From Anaerococcus jeddahensis (GTDB lineage Bacteria > Bacillota > Clostridia > Tissierellales > Peptoniphilaceae): a stretch of 64,000 nt of DNA. The number at the start of each line of letters is the position of its first letter. Within the stretch, counting starts at the first letter, position 1. The stretch is taken from assembly GCF_001182725.1 (NCBI RefSeq), contig NZ_CWHU01000005.1, positions 372,001-436,000 on the forward strand. The letters are read 5' to 3'. The notes under the pieces were generated by a model that was given only the letters and a program-made list of their open reading frames with translations, was not told where the DNA came from and did not search any database. Shown in pieces: positions 54,901-63,523 of this stretch. Made by a program: the position numbers and the translations under genes.

Positions 54901-55030
54901 TGCAAACATCAATTTAAAATCGGAAAATTCTGGAGATATAGTCATACCAGTTTATCTGGGAGGGACTCTTCTCGATGAAGTTATTGTTAATGCATCTATG
55001 CGTAAGAATTTAAGGAGTGGAGGTAGGTAA
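51965..55030 (+). CDS. Tail tape measure protein, TP901 type
   Basis: A 1021-residue tape measure protein that sets tail length. A coiled-coil N-terminus (about 20-130), a TP901-type core (about 150-470, with AAEAMNYMAMAGWKSKDM and GIKGSQAGTALRAGL), hydrophobic segments (about 465-560), and Trp-rich helical repeats (WNGIKEFFANLWQGI-like, 570-800) follow each other. The start is TTG behind GGCGGTGA. It is the largest late gene. Confidence 0.93.
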   Translation: MANRIKGITVEIGGDTTKLQTALKQVNTEIKHTQSELRDVNKLLKLDPGNTELISQKHKLLGQTLEETKNKLTSLKEAQKQAEQALAEGKISQEQYDALKREIIETEQALKSLERQGATTNQTLQNIAITGEKWQNTGQNIENVGRKMMPVSLAVAGLGVAAVKTASDFDSGMAKVKAVSGATGSDFDALREKAREMGAKTKFSASEAAEAMNYMAMAGWKSKDMISGIEGVMNLAAASGEDLATTSDIVTDALTAFGLKAEDSSHFADVLAAASSNANTNVSLMGETFKYAAPIAGTLGYSVEDTAVAIGLMANAGIKGSQAGTALRAGLTRLASPTKEVMNGMSMLGLSIEDVQGLSLDETLSTFRVAFANLDGTQKAQAASMIFGKNAMSGMLAIINASEKDYNSLSDAIYNADGTAEKMAATMQDNLAGQLKILQSALEELAISFGELLMPAVRKAVDILTKLVNGLNALPGPVKGIIAGIALFIAALGPVLMIVGKLIWSIGTIMTKGPLIVGGITKIVGIFTGTLIPAITAVVSAIGIVPIAIGAVIAGLVLLWKKCDWFREGVISIWETIKESTVAIWNGIKEFFANLWQGISESWTSTWTEITSFLSEFWTGFIEGVKTTWKGIKDFFANLWNGLAEGWNTIWTSITTFLTESWNTFIEGAKSLWQSLGEFFTSLWTGIQTTFTNIWTAISTTTTEVFTAVGEFIRITWEGVKTLISTVLDAIKVKVETIWNGLKEFLTTIITAIGEFISTSWTNIKTTIETILTSIKTVLESIWNGIKTFISSTMNNIKSFVSSGWNSIKSTISSAVNTAKSAVSSAFNSMRSSISSTMSNIQSTIRNGFNNAVNHIKNLASQAYTWGADMINGIARGIRSAISNVTSAVSNVASTIRSYLHFSVPDVGPLTDYESWMPDFMEGLSKGIEKSRRLVQSSMKNVASDMVLNPNISTVSMGGHDKESAINGIDIGRQISDALANINLKSENSGDIVIPVYLGGTLLDEVIVNASMRKNLRSGGR

Positions 55031-55392
55031 TGAAGTATCAGTCATATTTAATTATTGAAGGAATAGACCTACCTCTACCAAACACTTATGATTTGGAGTT
55101 TAGAGATATAGAGGCAGATACTGGAGGAGAGACAGAGGCAGGAACTATTCAGAGAGATATTGTTAGAAACAAAGTAGCAAGTATTTCTGTAGGTTTTTCT
55201 TGTAGTCCTAAACTTGTGAAGATATTGAGTGGTCTTGCTAACAAGTCTAATCTTAAAGTTAAATTCTTAGATACAGAAACGTTGGAACTAAAAGAGACAC
55301 AAATGTATATGGACAAGTTTCAAGTCAAATTAATAAAAGATACTTCTTATAAAGGATTGTGGGAAGTATCTTTTTCATTGGAGGAGTATTGA
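55030..55392 (+). CDS. Small phage tail protein after the tape measure
   Basis: A 120-residue beta-rich protein (YQSYLIIEGIDLPLPNTYDLEFRDIEADTGGETEAG). It resembles DUF6711-type tail proteins and lies at the position of a tail tip or distal tail component. The start overlaps the tape measure stop, and the stop overlaps the next start. Confidence 0.75.
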   Translation: MKYQSYLIIEGIDLPLPNTYDLEFRDIEADTGGETEAGTIQRDIVRNKVASISVGFSCSPKLVKILSGLANKSNLKVKFLDTETLELKETQMYMDKFQVKLIKDTSYKGLWEVSFSLEEY

Positions 55393-57266
55393 TGTATCCA
55401 ATAAGCAATGAATATAAAACAGTTATAAAAAAGAACTCTCGTAAATTTTACTGGACTGGAAATATCATCTTAAAAGATGAAAATACTATCCCCTTTACCA
55501 ATAAAGATATTCTTAAAGGGTCTGGGTACATCCATCGTTCCTGCTCTGGATCTTCTGAACTTGAAATAGGGACAGTTTATGCTGGAGAATTTGGAATTAG
55601 TCTTTTTTCAGATATTGACAGATATTCTTTAGAGGATTCAAAGCTAGAACTTTTTTACCATCAAGAATTAGAAAATAAAAAGATAGAAACCATACCAATG
55701 GGAATATTTGATGTCACTGAAGCAAATAGGTCTAAGAAGATTTTAGAACTAAAAGGCTATGACTATATGCTTAGGTTTGATAAGAACTTCCCAGTAACAG
55801 ATACCTTTGGTACAGCCTTTGAACTACTAAGTCTTTCATGTGAGAAGTGCAAGGTAGAACTAGGCATGACAGAAGATGAGGTAAAAGCTTTTGTAAATGG
55901 AGAGGAAGTTTTGGCAATTTATCAAGACCATGATATAGAAACTTACAGGGACTTTATTCACTATATAGCATCGACCCTTGGTGCTTTTGCTGGGGTCTCT
56001 CGTGATGGAAAATTAATTTTAAAGAAGTATGCAGAAAGCATATCAACTGAAATTAAAACGAGAGAAAGATTTTCTTCATCTATATCAGATTTTAAGACAA
56101 GATATACAGCCATCAACTCAACAAATGCAAAGACTAAAATAGCTGAATACTACTCTTTAGAAAATGACGATGGCCTAACTATGAATCTTGGAATAAATCC
56201 ATTGATGCAGTTAGGACTTCCAGAGAAAAGAAAAAGAATGTGTGAGGCTCTTCTTACTGAAATTTGCAAAATTCATCACACACCTTTTGATATGGTAACA
56301 ATAGGAGACCCAAGTCTTGATGTAGGAGACAGAATAGCTATTTCTTATGAAGAAGAAAAGATTGAAGGACTTATCACTGACATAGAATATAAAATAAATA
56401 GCAAGCATAGAATTCTTGGTGTAGGAAAAAATCCCTATTTATCTAAAGCTAAGAGTAAGAATGATAAGAATATAGTAGGACTGTTAAATCAAATTGAATC
56501 TGAAAAGTTAGTAGTTCATGCTTACTCAAATTACTCTGCTTTTAATCTTTCCACAACAGACACGCCGATAATTCGTATAGAATTTGCCTCCAATAAAGAA
56601 ACGGAGGCAATTTTTAATGCATCTATCTTGTTAAATATCATCTGTGATACTGAAGAAAAAACAAGAAAGATATCTAGAAAGGTCAAGAAACAAGTAGAGG
56701 TTTTAAATAATGATGGAAAATCCTATAATCCTCCAAAGTTTGAAGAAAAAGAAGAAGTAGAGGAATTAGACTTTATTGAAAATATAGAAATACCAACAAG
56801 GCTAGTTATTACCTATGTTTTTAATGATACGAAAATAGAACATCACATTCCAAAAGAAACCTACCTAAGTGGTGATCACATTTTAAATCTTTTTTATCCA
56901 CTAACTAAACTTCAGGAAAAGACGATGAACAATTTTTCAGTTTTAATACGACTTGAGTCTGGTCAAGCAATGATTGGAAAAGATAATGCTATCGCAGCTA
57001 TATCTGGTCAGTCTCTTGGTTCTACAGAGGCTTGGGATGGAAAGCTTAAGATTGATGAATCCTGGAAGAGAATAGAACTTAGTCATTCATTTCTGCTTAG
57101 GAAATTGAATGCTGAATACAAAGTAGAAAGACAAGTACCAAGACCACTAGTATTTGATGAAAAGGTAGGAAGATTTAAATATCAAGGATTGATGCTAGGA
57201 AAATATAAAGAAGAAATAACTACAGAATTTAAAGATAAGGAGGAAGAAGAAAATGCTCAAGGGTAA
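55392..57266 (+). CDS. Tail tip/baseplate hub protein
   Basis: A 624-residue tail protein. The N-terminal ~350 residues resemble the Tal/gp27-like hub proteins of siphoviruses (IPMGIFDVTEANRSKKILELKGYDYMLRFDK, IHYIASTLGAFAGVSRDGKL). The C-terminal part is variable (RLVITYVFNDTKIEHHIP) and may contact fibre proteins. No catalytic peptidase motif was identified. The start 55392 overlaps the upstream stop as ATG within TGATG. Confidence 0.78.
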   Translation: MYPISNEYKTVIKKNSRKFYWTGNIILKDENTIPFTNKDILKGSGYIHRSCSGSSELEIGTVYAGEFGISLFSDIDRYSLEDSKLELFYHQELENKKIETIPMGIFDVTEANRSKKILELKGYDYMLRFDKNFPVTDTFGTAFELLSLSCEKCKVELGMTEDEVKAFVNGEEVLAIYQDHDIETYRDFIHYIASTLGAFAGVSRDGKLILKKYAESISTEIKTRERFSSSISDFKTRYTAINSTNAKTKIAEYYSLENDDGLTMNLGINPLMQLGLPEKRKRMCEALLTEICKIHHTPFDMVTIGDPSLDVGDRIAISYEEEKIEGLITDIEYKINSKHRILGVGKNPYLSKAKSKNDKNIVGLLNQIESEKLVVHAYSNYSAFNLSTTDTPIIRIEFASNKETEAIFNASILLNIICDTEEKTRKISRKVKKQVEVLNNDGKSYNPPKFEEKEEVEELDFIENIEIPTRLVITYVFNDTKIEHHIPKETYLSGDHILNLFYPLTKLQEKTMNNFSVLIRLESGQAMIGKDNAIAAISGQSLGSTEAWDGKLKIDESWKRIELSHSFLLRKLNAEYKVERQVPRPLVFDEKVGRFKYQGLMLGKYKEEITTEFKDKEEEENAQG

Positions 57267-58632
57267 ATCAGTCATTGAACTAACTGATGTGAGGACAAAT
57301 ACGAAGGAGATATATGAAGATGAAAACTTAATAACGAATGCAGTCCCAGATTTATTAAGACTCAATCCTATGGGGTTAATGTACCCTATGGGTGATTCGA
57401 GAATTACTCAATATGAAAAAGAAATATTTCCTATAGCAACTAAATGTTATGGTGGGATCCTTTTATTTGAGGATAAATTAGAGGAAGATCCAAATAAAAT
57501 ATTTGCTCCTTCTAATAATCAAATCATAGGCTATGCATCCAATGATGTAAATTCAACGGATGCACCAAGAAGAGGTTCAGCTAATCTTAATGAATCAACC
57601 CCTCTTGAAAATGGATACAAGTTTGTCTGGGATTTCTCTACATCACAGGGAAACGGAAGAATCTCTTCATTGGCATTAACACATTATAGAGGAGGGAAAC
57701 ATTTTTATGGAGACACTCATGGTAAAGATCCCTTCCTATTATTAAATAAAATTAGCTTATGGAAAAACAGAGAAGTCTCGGACGCATATAACGGATGTGT
57801 TGAAATAGACGTTGAAAACAACACCTTGGTTTCAATATGGCCTTTAGACAACAAATCAATAGAATTAGTAAAACTTAAGGAACCATTTACGAGTATAGGT
57901 TTAAATGATCCAATTTACACTAAAGGATATAAAAATGAGGAAAGGATAACAATTGATGTATCAGAATTTTTTAGTAAATTGAGTACTTGGAACGAATGTT
58001 GTTTTTATGACGGAGAAGATGGGAATTGGTATGGCTTTGGAACTTACAGAGATAAGCTAATAAGAATAAAAATAAATAAAAATGATTACTCAACGAAAAT
58101 AGATGAGTGGGCATTAAATGAAATAAGATTAGGTAAATTAGGAAGTTACTATGAAAAAAATAGAAGTTACTGTCATAGATATGTATATAGCTGTATTAAA
58201 GATGGCTACCTATATTCGATAAATTCATATAGTGCGGATAAAATCTATAAAATTAATATCAATAATCCTGTAGATATTTCTGTTATAGAATTAGGTAAAG
58301 AAGTTAGGACTTCGAAATATGGGGGAGAATACTGTTACCTATATAAGTGGGGAGACTATATATTAGGTTATGAATTTGCAATTGATAAAAAAGACCAAGT
58401 CATAGTAAACAGTGTTTCTGATTATAGCGGAGAGGGAATACCAAATTTAATGATGGATCCAAAGACAATCGGGCCATTGGTCATTGGATTTGGAGGTTAT
58501 GAGGAGAGGTTTTACAAACTTTTATTTCTTCATACTCCATATCTTGGAACAATTAACAACCTATCAAGTCCAATATTAAAAACGGCAGATAAGACAATGA
58601 AAATAACATATACCTTAACAGAGGAGGAATAA
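57253..58632 (+). CDS. Putative receptor-binding/baseplate protein
   Basis: A 459-residue protein in the place of the receptor-binding or tail fibre protein. It overlaps the hub gene by 14 nt and precedes the holin. The first residues (LKGKSVIELTDVRTNTKEIYEDENLITNAVPDLL) form a beta strand-rich attachment region. The middle has repeated beta segments suggestive of a propeller (KDGYLYSINSYSADKIYKIN). No database family is recognised with certainty. It is Cys-richer than the other tail genes. Confidence 0.65.
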   Translation: MLKGKSVIELTDVRTNTKEIYEDENLITNAVPDLLRLNPMGLMYPMGDSRITQYEKEIFPIATKCYGGILLFEDKLEEDPNKIFAPSNNQIIGYASNDVNSTDAPRRGSANLNESTPLENGYKFVWDFSTSQGNGRISSLALTHYRGGKHFYGDTHGKDPFLLLNKISLWKNREVSDAYNGCVEIDVENNTLVSIWPLDNKSIELVKLKEPFTSIGLNDPIYTKGYKNEERITIDVSEFFSKLSTWNECCFYDGEDGNWYGFGTYRDKLIRIKINKNDYSTKIDEWALNEIRLGKLGSYYEKNRSYCHRYVYSCIKDGYLYSINSYSADKIYKININNPVDISVIELGKEVRTSKYGGEYCYLYKWGDYILGYEFAIDKKDQVIVNSVSDYSGEGIPNLMMDPKTIGPLVIGFGGYEERFYKLLFLHTPYLGTINNLSSPILKTADKTMKITYTLTEEE

Positions 58633-58633
58633 A

Positions 58634-59035
58634 ATGAATAAGTTTTTAGAAATACTAAAAGTATGTTTTACAGCTATCGGAGGATGGTTGGGATTTTATC
58701 TTGGAAGTGTAGATGCTTTTATTTACACACTTCTTGCTTTTGTTATTGCAGACTATTTGACAGGAGTTTTAAGAGCAGGGGTCGAAAGAAAGCTATCCTC
58801 ATCCATAGGATTTAAAGGGATAGCAAAAAAGATTATGATTTTTATAGTTGTAGGTATCGCAAACCTATGTGATGTAAATTTAATTAAAGGTGATGGGACA
58901 ATGATAAGAACAGCCATCATATTTTTTTATATAGCAAATGAAGGGCTCTCTATTTTGGAAAACTCTGTAGCACTAGGCTTGCCAGTACCAGAAAAACTAA
59001 AGGCGATTTTAAAACAATTCAAGGAGGAAAAATAA
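58634..59035 (+). CDS. Phage holin
   Basis: A 133-residue membrane protein with three hydrophobic segments, of the phage holin/toxin secretion family (VKVCFTAIGGWLGFYLGSVDAFIYTLLAFVIADYLTGVLRA is spread over residues 9-50, with LSSSIGFKGIAKKIMIFIVVGIAN later). It permeabilises the membrane at lysis. The endolysin gene starts at the next base. Confidence 0.9.
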   Translation: MNKFLEILKVCFTAIGGWLGFYLGSVDAFIYTLLAFVIADYLTGVLRAGVERKLSSSIGFKGIAKKIMIFIVVGIANLCDVNLIKGDGTMIRTAIIFFYIANEGLSILENSVALGLPVPEKLKAILKQFKEEK

Positions 59036-59845
59036 ATGAGCAACAGTTTATTAGTACAAGCAACAATTCTCTCACCTAACCATAGTGGAAGAAGGAATCA
59101 AAAGATTACTAAAATAGCTATCCACCACGCAGCTGGAGTTATAAATGGTAGAAATCTTGCTGGAGTATTTGTGCCAAGGTCAAGACGAGCATCAGCTAAC
59201 TATAATTTAGGATCTGACGGAGTTATTGTTTTAGGAGTTGATGAAGCCAATAGAGCCTGGACAACCTCATCTTCCTGGTGTGACAACCGAGCAGTCACAA
59301 TTGAAGTAGGAAACTCTACGAGGGGACCTCAGTGGTTAGTTTCTGATTATGTTTTAAATAGACTAATTGATTTGGCGACAGACATCTGCAGAAGAAATGG
59401 AATCTATCCTTGTACCTATACTGGAGGCAAAGATGGTGTCCTTCAAAAACACGAATGGTATAAAAACACTAACTGTCCTGGTCCATATCTTGGCAGCAAG
59501 TTCCCATATATAGCAAGTGAAGTAAATAAAAGACTAAGAGGCGATAAGACTGTTAGCAAACCAACAAGTGCACTATATAGAGTTAGAAAATCCTGGTCTG
59601 ATATAAAAAGCCAGAAAGGTGCATTTAAGAATTTAGAAAATGCCAAAAGATGTGCCGATAGATTTGGATTAAAAGTATTCGATGCAAATGGCAAGATAGT
59701 ATATCCAGTTGGAAAGACAATCGACCAATTAGCCAGAGAAGTTATAAGTGGAAAATGGGGAAATGGAGAAGAAAGAAAAAGAAGGTTAACTCAAGCTGGA
59801 TATGATTATAAAGAAGTTCAGAGAAGAGTAAATCAATTAGTTTAA
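59036..59845 (+). CDS. N-acetylmuramoyl-L-alanine amidase endolysin with Cpl-7 repeat
   Basis: A 269-residue endolysin. The N-terminal amidase_2/PGRP-like domain (about 5-175) has zinc ligands in IAIHHAAG and QKHEWYKNTNCPGPYLG. A linker region (ALYRVRKSWSDIKSQKGAFK) looks SPOR-like. The C-terminal 42 residues are a Cpl-7 wall-binding repeat (IDQLAREVISGKWGNGEERKRRL, GYDYKEVQRRVNQL). It has no signal peptide, so it needs the holin. A terminator follows, which closes the phage late operon. Confidence 0.92.
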   Translation: MSNSLLVQATILSPNHSGRRNQKITKIAIHHAAGVINGRNLAGVFVPRSRRASANYNLGSDGVIVLGVDEANRAWTTSSSWCDNRAVTIEVGNSTRGPQWLVSDYVLNRLIDLATDICRRNGIYPCTYTGGKDGVLQKHEWYKNTNCPGPYLGSKFPYIASEVNKRLRGDKTVSKPTSALYRVRKSWSDIKSQKGAFKNLENAKRCADRFGLKVFDANGKIVYPVGKTIDQLAREVISGKWGNGEERKRRLTQAGYDYKEVQRRVNQLV

Positions 59846-59859
59846 TAGTAAATAGATAA

Positions 59860-59896
59860 AAGCCTGTGCTATTTTTATGGTTCAGGCTTATTTTTT
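59860..59896 (+). terminator. Terminator of the phage late operon
   Basis: AAGCCTG and CAGGCTT pair around a 16-nt loop, followed by A and six T residues. Confidence 0.8.
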
Positions 59897-59958
59897 ATAT
59901 TTAAATTAAGGTAAACGATACATAACAAAGTGTGAATATATTTATTTGATAGCGATTA

Positions 59959-59988
59959 TTGACTTCATTAGTTTCTTTATGCTAAAAT
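59959..59988 (+). promoter_or_regulatory. Promoter of the TetR gene
   Basis: TTGACT (59959-59964), 18 nt, TAAAAT (59983-59988) preceded by TGC. GTAAACG follows at 59992 and also occurs at 59911, with a related GTAAAC at 60714, so these may be TetR-binding half-sites. Confidence 0.6.
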
Positions 59989-60028
59989 AAAGTAAACGGT
60001 GTTATCTTAATTTGGGAGGTGAAACTTA

Positions 60029-60640
60029 CTGAGAGACAAAGATGTTACAATAAAGAAAATATTAAAAAGTGCAAAAAGCGAGTTTACAGAGCATGGATTC
60101 GAAGAGGCTTCTATTCGCACTATTGCTAAAAATGCAGGAATTACACCTGGTGCAATATATAAGCATTTTAAATCTAAAGAAGATATTTTTAAGGTACTTG
60201 TAAGTCCTATACTTAATCACTTATACAGAAGAAGTAAAGAATTGACAAATCAAGCGATTGAAGAAATTAAAGTAAATGGTTTACAAGCTTTTGGAGAAAA
60301 ATCTGATGATAGTAATAGGGAATTATTGGAATTTATTTACCAAAACGATCCTATAGTTAATCTTTTGTTTAACTGTTCTCAGGGTACGGAATTTGAATCA
60401 ATTCGTCATGATTTAGTGAATCTTGAAGTGCAGGGTGCTAAGAAATTGATCGAGGTTCTTAAAGAAAAAAAGATTGAAGTAAATGATTTGAATGATGATG
60501 AACTTCATGTTCTTTATACAATGGCATGTACACCTTTATTTGAGGTAATCACACATAGGTATTCATATAATGAAGCCTTGAATTTTATCGATATGATGGA
60601 GGCAGCAATGAATTTTGGTTGGAGGAGGATTATTAAATGA
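60029..60640 (+). CDS. TetR/AcrR family regulator (CTG start)
   Basis: A 203-residue TetR-family regulator. The HTH (FTEHGFEEASIRTIAKNAG, ITPGAIYKHFKSKEDIF) lies at residues ~20-58. The N-terminal domain is complete only if translation begins at CTG 60029, which follows GGGAGGTGA (60014-60022) at a normal distance. There is an in-frame stop at 60020, and no ATG, GTG or TTG occurs in frame before TTG 60242, which would delete the DNA-binding part. It probably controls the downstream ECF/ABC cassette. Confidence 0.82.
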   Translation: MRDKDVTIKKILKSAKSEFTEHGFEEASIRTIAKNAGITPGAIYKHFKSKEDIFKVLVSPILNHLYRRSKELTNQAIEEIKVNGLQAFGEKSDDSNRELLEFIYQNDPIVNLLFNCSQGTEFESIRHDLVNLEVQGAKKLIEVLKEKKIEVNDLNDDELHVLYTMACTPLFEVITHRYSYNEALNFIDMMEAAMNFGWRRIIK

Positions 60641-60675
60641 AAACATAATATAAAATTAAAAAATAATAAATTTTG

Positions 60676-60699
60676 AAATCGGGTTAATCCCGATTTTCT
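60676..60699 (+). terminator. Terminator after the TetR gene
   Basis: AAATCGGG and CCCGATTT form a perfect eight-bp stem around TTAAT, followed by TCTG, a weak T run. Confidence 0.6.
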
Positions 60700-60733
60700 G
60701 CGTTTTATGGAAAGTAAACAAAAATAAGAAAAA

Positions 60734-60780
60734 TTTACCAGTAAAGATTATTTTGAATCAATCATATTGTAACTGGTAAA
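60734..60780. promoter_or_regulatory. Inverted repeat before the ECF cassette
   Basis: TTTACCAGT (60734-60742) and ACTGGTAAA (60772-60780) are perfect nine-bp arms 29 nt apart, just upstream of the S-component gene. They are likely operator halves for the TetR regulator. Confidence 0.5.
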
Positions 60781-60811
60781 TAAATATAAAAATTTAAATG
60801 GAGGTATTCAA

Positions 60812-61405
60812 ATGAATGAATCAAAATTAAAAACAAAAGATTTAGTTAACATCGGCATTTTTTCAGTGATTTATATGGCGTTATCCATGGCGGTAATGTT
60901 TATTCCTGTGTTTTCTCCGATACTTTGGTTATTATGGCCAGCAATGACAGGCATAATATGTAATTTTATTTACATGTTGTTGGTCTCTAAGGTGCCAAAA
61001 CCAGGAACGGCTTTACTTTTGATAGCAATTACAGGGATTATATATTTTGCTATAGGAGAATGCACTTTTACAATTGTCATAACTTGCGTTATTGCAGGGG
61101 TTTTAGCAGAAATTACTAGAAAAATTTTGGGATATAAAAGTCAAAAAAGCGTAATAGTATCTTCAGGATTGATTTGCATTGGGTTGATTGGCTCACCATT
61201 GCCTATGTGGTTGTTCCAAGAATCTTATATGAAGTCTATTATTAAAATGGGAATGAGTCCAGAATATGTAAATAAATTACAAACTTTAATTTCAATTCCA
61301 ACACTTATCGGGATGATCATTACTGCATTTATTGGAGGAGTCATTGGTGCATATATAGGTAAAACAATGTTCAAAAAACGTTTTGAGAAAGCTGGAATTA
61401 TGTAA
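60812..61405 (+). CDS. ECF-type S component, Trep_Strep/MptD family
   Basis: A 197-residue integral membrane protein with about five or six helices (LVNIGIFSVIYMALSMAVMFIPVFSPILWLLWPAM...). It matches the Trep_Strep/MptD group of substrate-binding S components of energy-coupling factor transporters. The substrate is unknown. It starts the cassette behind a GGAGGT site and abuts the EcfT gene (stop then ATG). Confidence 0.82.
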   Translation: MNESKLKTKDLVNIGIFSVIYMALSMAVMFIPVFSPILWLLWPAMTGIICNFIYMLLVSKVPKPGTALLLIAITGIIYFAIGECTFTIVITCVIAGVLAEITRKILGYKSQKSVIVSSGLICIGLIGSPLPMWLFQESYMKSIIKMGMSPEYVNKLQTLISIPTLIGMIITAFIGGVIGAYIGKTMFKKRFEKAGIM

Positions 61406-62092
61406 ATGGAGGGTATTGTAAGAGGCATTATAAAGCTAAATCCACTAACTGAAATCATTTTTTTGATTTCAGTTAGTATTATTAGCTTTGCAAATAATAG
61501 CTTAAAATTAGATTTTTTTATTCTTTTAATTGTTGCTATTATAGCCTTATTTATGGGACTTGTTAAAATATCTTTAAAGGCATTATCTATGTTTGTATTA
61601 TTACAGGGATTGAAATATTTTGTTTTGCCGATTCTACCAGATGTCATATCAGCACATTTTGGATTATTGGTGATTCATGCTCCTAAGTTAATACCGATTT
61701 TTTTAGTTGGTCAAATTCTTGTAAAAACTAATCCTATACGAAATATTATGTATGCCTTAAAAATGATGCATTTTCCAAAAAGCCTAATTATTTCTCTAGC
61801 AATAGGCATCAGATATTTTCCATCTTTAAGAGAAGAAAAAATATTAATCTCAGATGCAATAAAAATAAGAGGCGTGACTGGATTTAAAAAGATACAATTA
61901 GGACTAATATCATTAATAGTTACAGCTTCTAATACCGCAGATGAATTAGCTCAGGCTATTACAGTAAGAGGGATAGAAAATCCTGCAAGAAAGACTTTTA
62001 TGGATGATGCAGGATTTAACATTTGGGATCTAATAATTATTCTATTATGCATTCTGATGTTCTTTAATTTAAAGTTCAAGTTATTTTTATAA
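61406..62092 (+). CDS. ECF transporter transmembrane subunit (EcfT)
   Basis: A 228-residue EcfT/CbiQ-type subunit with about five helices and the family coupling region (LREEKILISDAIKIRGV and AITVRGIENPARKT, carrying the A-R-G-type motifs that contact the ATPases). It couples ATP hydrolysis by the EcfA-type protein to transport through the S component. It has no gap from the S gene. Confidence 0.87.
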   Translation: MEGIVRGIIKLNPLTEIIFLISVSIISFANNSLKLDFFILLIVAIIALFMGLVKISLKALSMFVLLQGLKYFVLPILPDVISAHFGLLVIHAPKLIPIFLVGQILVKTNPIRNIMYALKMMHFPKSLIISLAIGIRYFPSLREEKILISDAIKIRGVTGFKKIQLGLISLIVTASNTADELAQAITVRGIENPARKTFMDDAGFNIWDLIIILLCILMFFNLKFKLFL

Positions 62093-62104
62093 GAGGTACG
62101 AAAC

Positions 62105-63520
62105 ATGATTAATATAAATGAAGCTTCATATTCCTATAAGAGAAGCTTAGAAGAACAGTTAAAGAAAATTTCAATAAAGATTAATCAAGGAGAAGTTATC
62201 TTATTATGCGGAAAATCTGGTTCTGGGAAAACAACTATAACAAAATTAATCAATGGATTGATTCCTCATTTTTTAGAGGGAAATTTATTAGGAAATATTT
62301 TTATAAATGGGATAAACACAAAACAAATGAAGATATATGAAATTTCTGAAAAAGTGGGAACAATTTTTCAAAACCCCAAAACACAGTTTTTTAATTTAGA
62401 TTCAGATAGTGAACTAACATTTGGATTAGAAAATTTAGGTGAAAACCCTGATAAAATAAAAAGACAAGTTTTTAAAGTGGTACGTGATTTGGGAATTGAA
62501 AGATTAAAAAACAGAAATGTTTTTATGATGTCAGGTGGAGAAAAACAATTACTTGCTATTGCATCTATTTATGTTACCAATCCAGATGTATATGTGTTTG
62601 ATGAACCTTCTGCAAATATTGATGAGTATGGCATTGAAAGAATAAGAGAGATGCTTATAAATCTTAAAGCTCAGGGCAAGACAATTATTATTTCTGAACA
62701 TAGACTCTATTATTTAATGGATTTAATTGATAGAGCTATTTATTTACAAGACGGAAAAATAAAATATGTTTTTTCAAATGTGGAATTTTCTTCAATTACT
62801 GACGAATCACGAAAGAAACTGGGACTTAGAACTTTTGTAAGAAAGAAAAATGATGATTTTACAAATCCTGTCACATTTTGTGAATCTGATGACTTTGTAG
62901 TTTCAAATTTAGAATATGAAAATAAGAAACAAAAAATTTTAGATAAGATAAATATTTCCGGAAACAAGGGAGATATTATTGCAATAACTGGTAAAAATGG
63001 TCAAGGAAAAACAACATTAATGAGAATTTTATGTGGACTGTTGAAAGAAAACGAAGGAAAAATAAACTATAAAGGAAGTCCCATAAAATATAAAAAACGA
63101 AGAGAACTTTGTTATATGGTTATGCAAGATGTAATTCACCAGTTTTTTTCTGAATCTGTAAGAGATGAATTTAGTTTATTTGATTCTAAAATAGATGAAA
63201 AGCAAATAGATAATATTCTAGAAAAATTAGATCTTAAAAAATTAGATAATCGTCATCCTATGTGCTTATCAGGAGGTCAAATGCAGAGACTTTCTGTAGC
63301 ATTGGGGATGTTAATGGATAGAGAAATTATTATTTTGGACGAACCAACGAGTGGACTTGATTATACAAATATGCTCGAAATAAGCAAAGTCATTAAAGAA
63401 TTTTCAAATAATAAAATTATATTTATTGTTACGCATGATAATGAATTGATTGATAGTACATGTAATAAATTATTGGAGATTTGCGATGGCAGAATAAAAA
63501 GATTTTATGAAAGAAGGTAA
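62105..63520 (+). CDS. Double-ATPase ECF subunit (EcfA-type fusion)
   Basis: A 471-residue protein with two fused ABC ATPase domains. Domain 1 has Walker A CGKSGSGKTTI, signature MSGGEKQLL and Walker B VYVFDEPSANID. Domain 2 has TGKNGQGKTTLM, LSGGQMQRLS and IIILDEPTSGLD. Both sites look complete, including switch His residues (SEHRL, VTHDN). It replaces the usual EcfA1/EcfA2 pair. It is 12 nt after EcfT. Confidence 0.9.
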   Translation: MININEASYSYKRSLEEQLKKISIKINQGEVILLCGKSGSGKTTITKLINGLIPHFLEGNLLGNIFINGINTKQMKIYEISEKVGTIFQNPKTQFFNLDSDSELTFGLENLGENPDKIKRQVFKVVRDLGIERLKNRNVFMMSGGEKQLLAIASIYVTNPDVYVFDEPSANIDEYGIERIREMLINLKAQGKTIIISEHRLYYLMDLIDRAIYLQDGKIKYVFSNVEFSSITDESRKKLGLRTFVRKKNDDFTNPVTFCESDDFVVSNLEYENKKQKILDKINISGNKGDIIAITGKNGQGKTTLMRILCGLLKENEGKINYKGSPIKYKKRRELCYMVMQDVIHQFFSESVRDEFSLFDSKIDEKQIDNILEKLDLKKLDNRHPMCLSGGQMQRLSVALGMLMDREIIILDEPTSGLDYTNMLEISKVIKEFSNNKIIFIVTHDNELIDSTCNKLLEICDGRIKRFYERR

Positions 63521-63523
63521 AAG

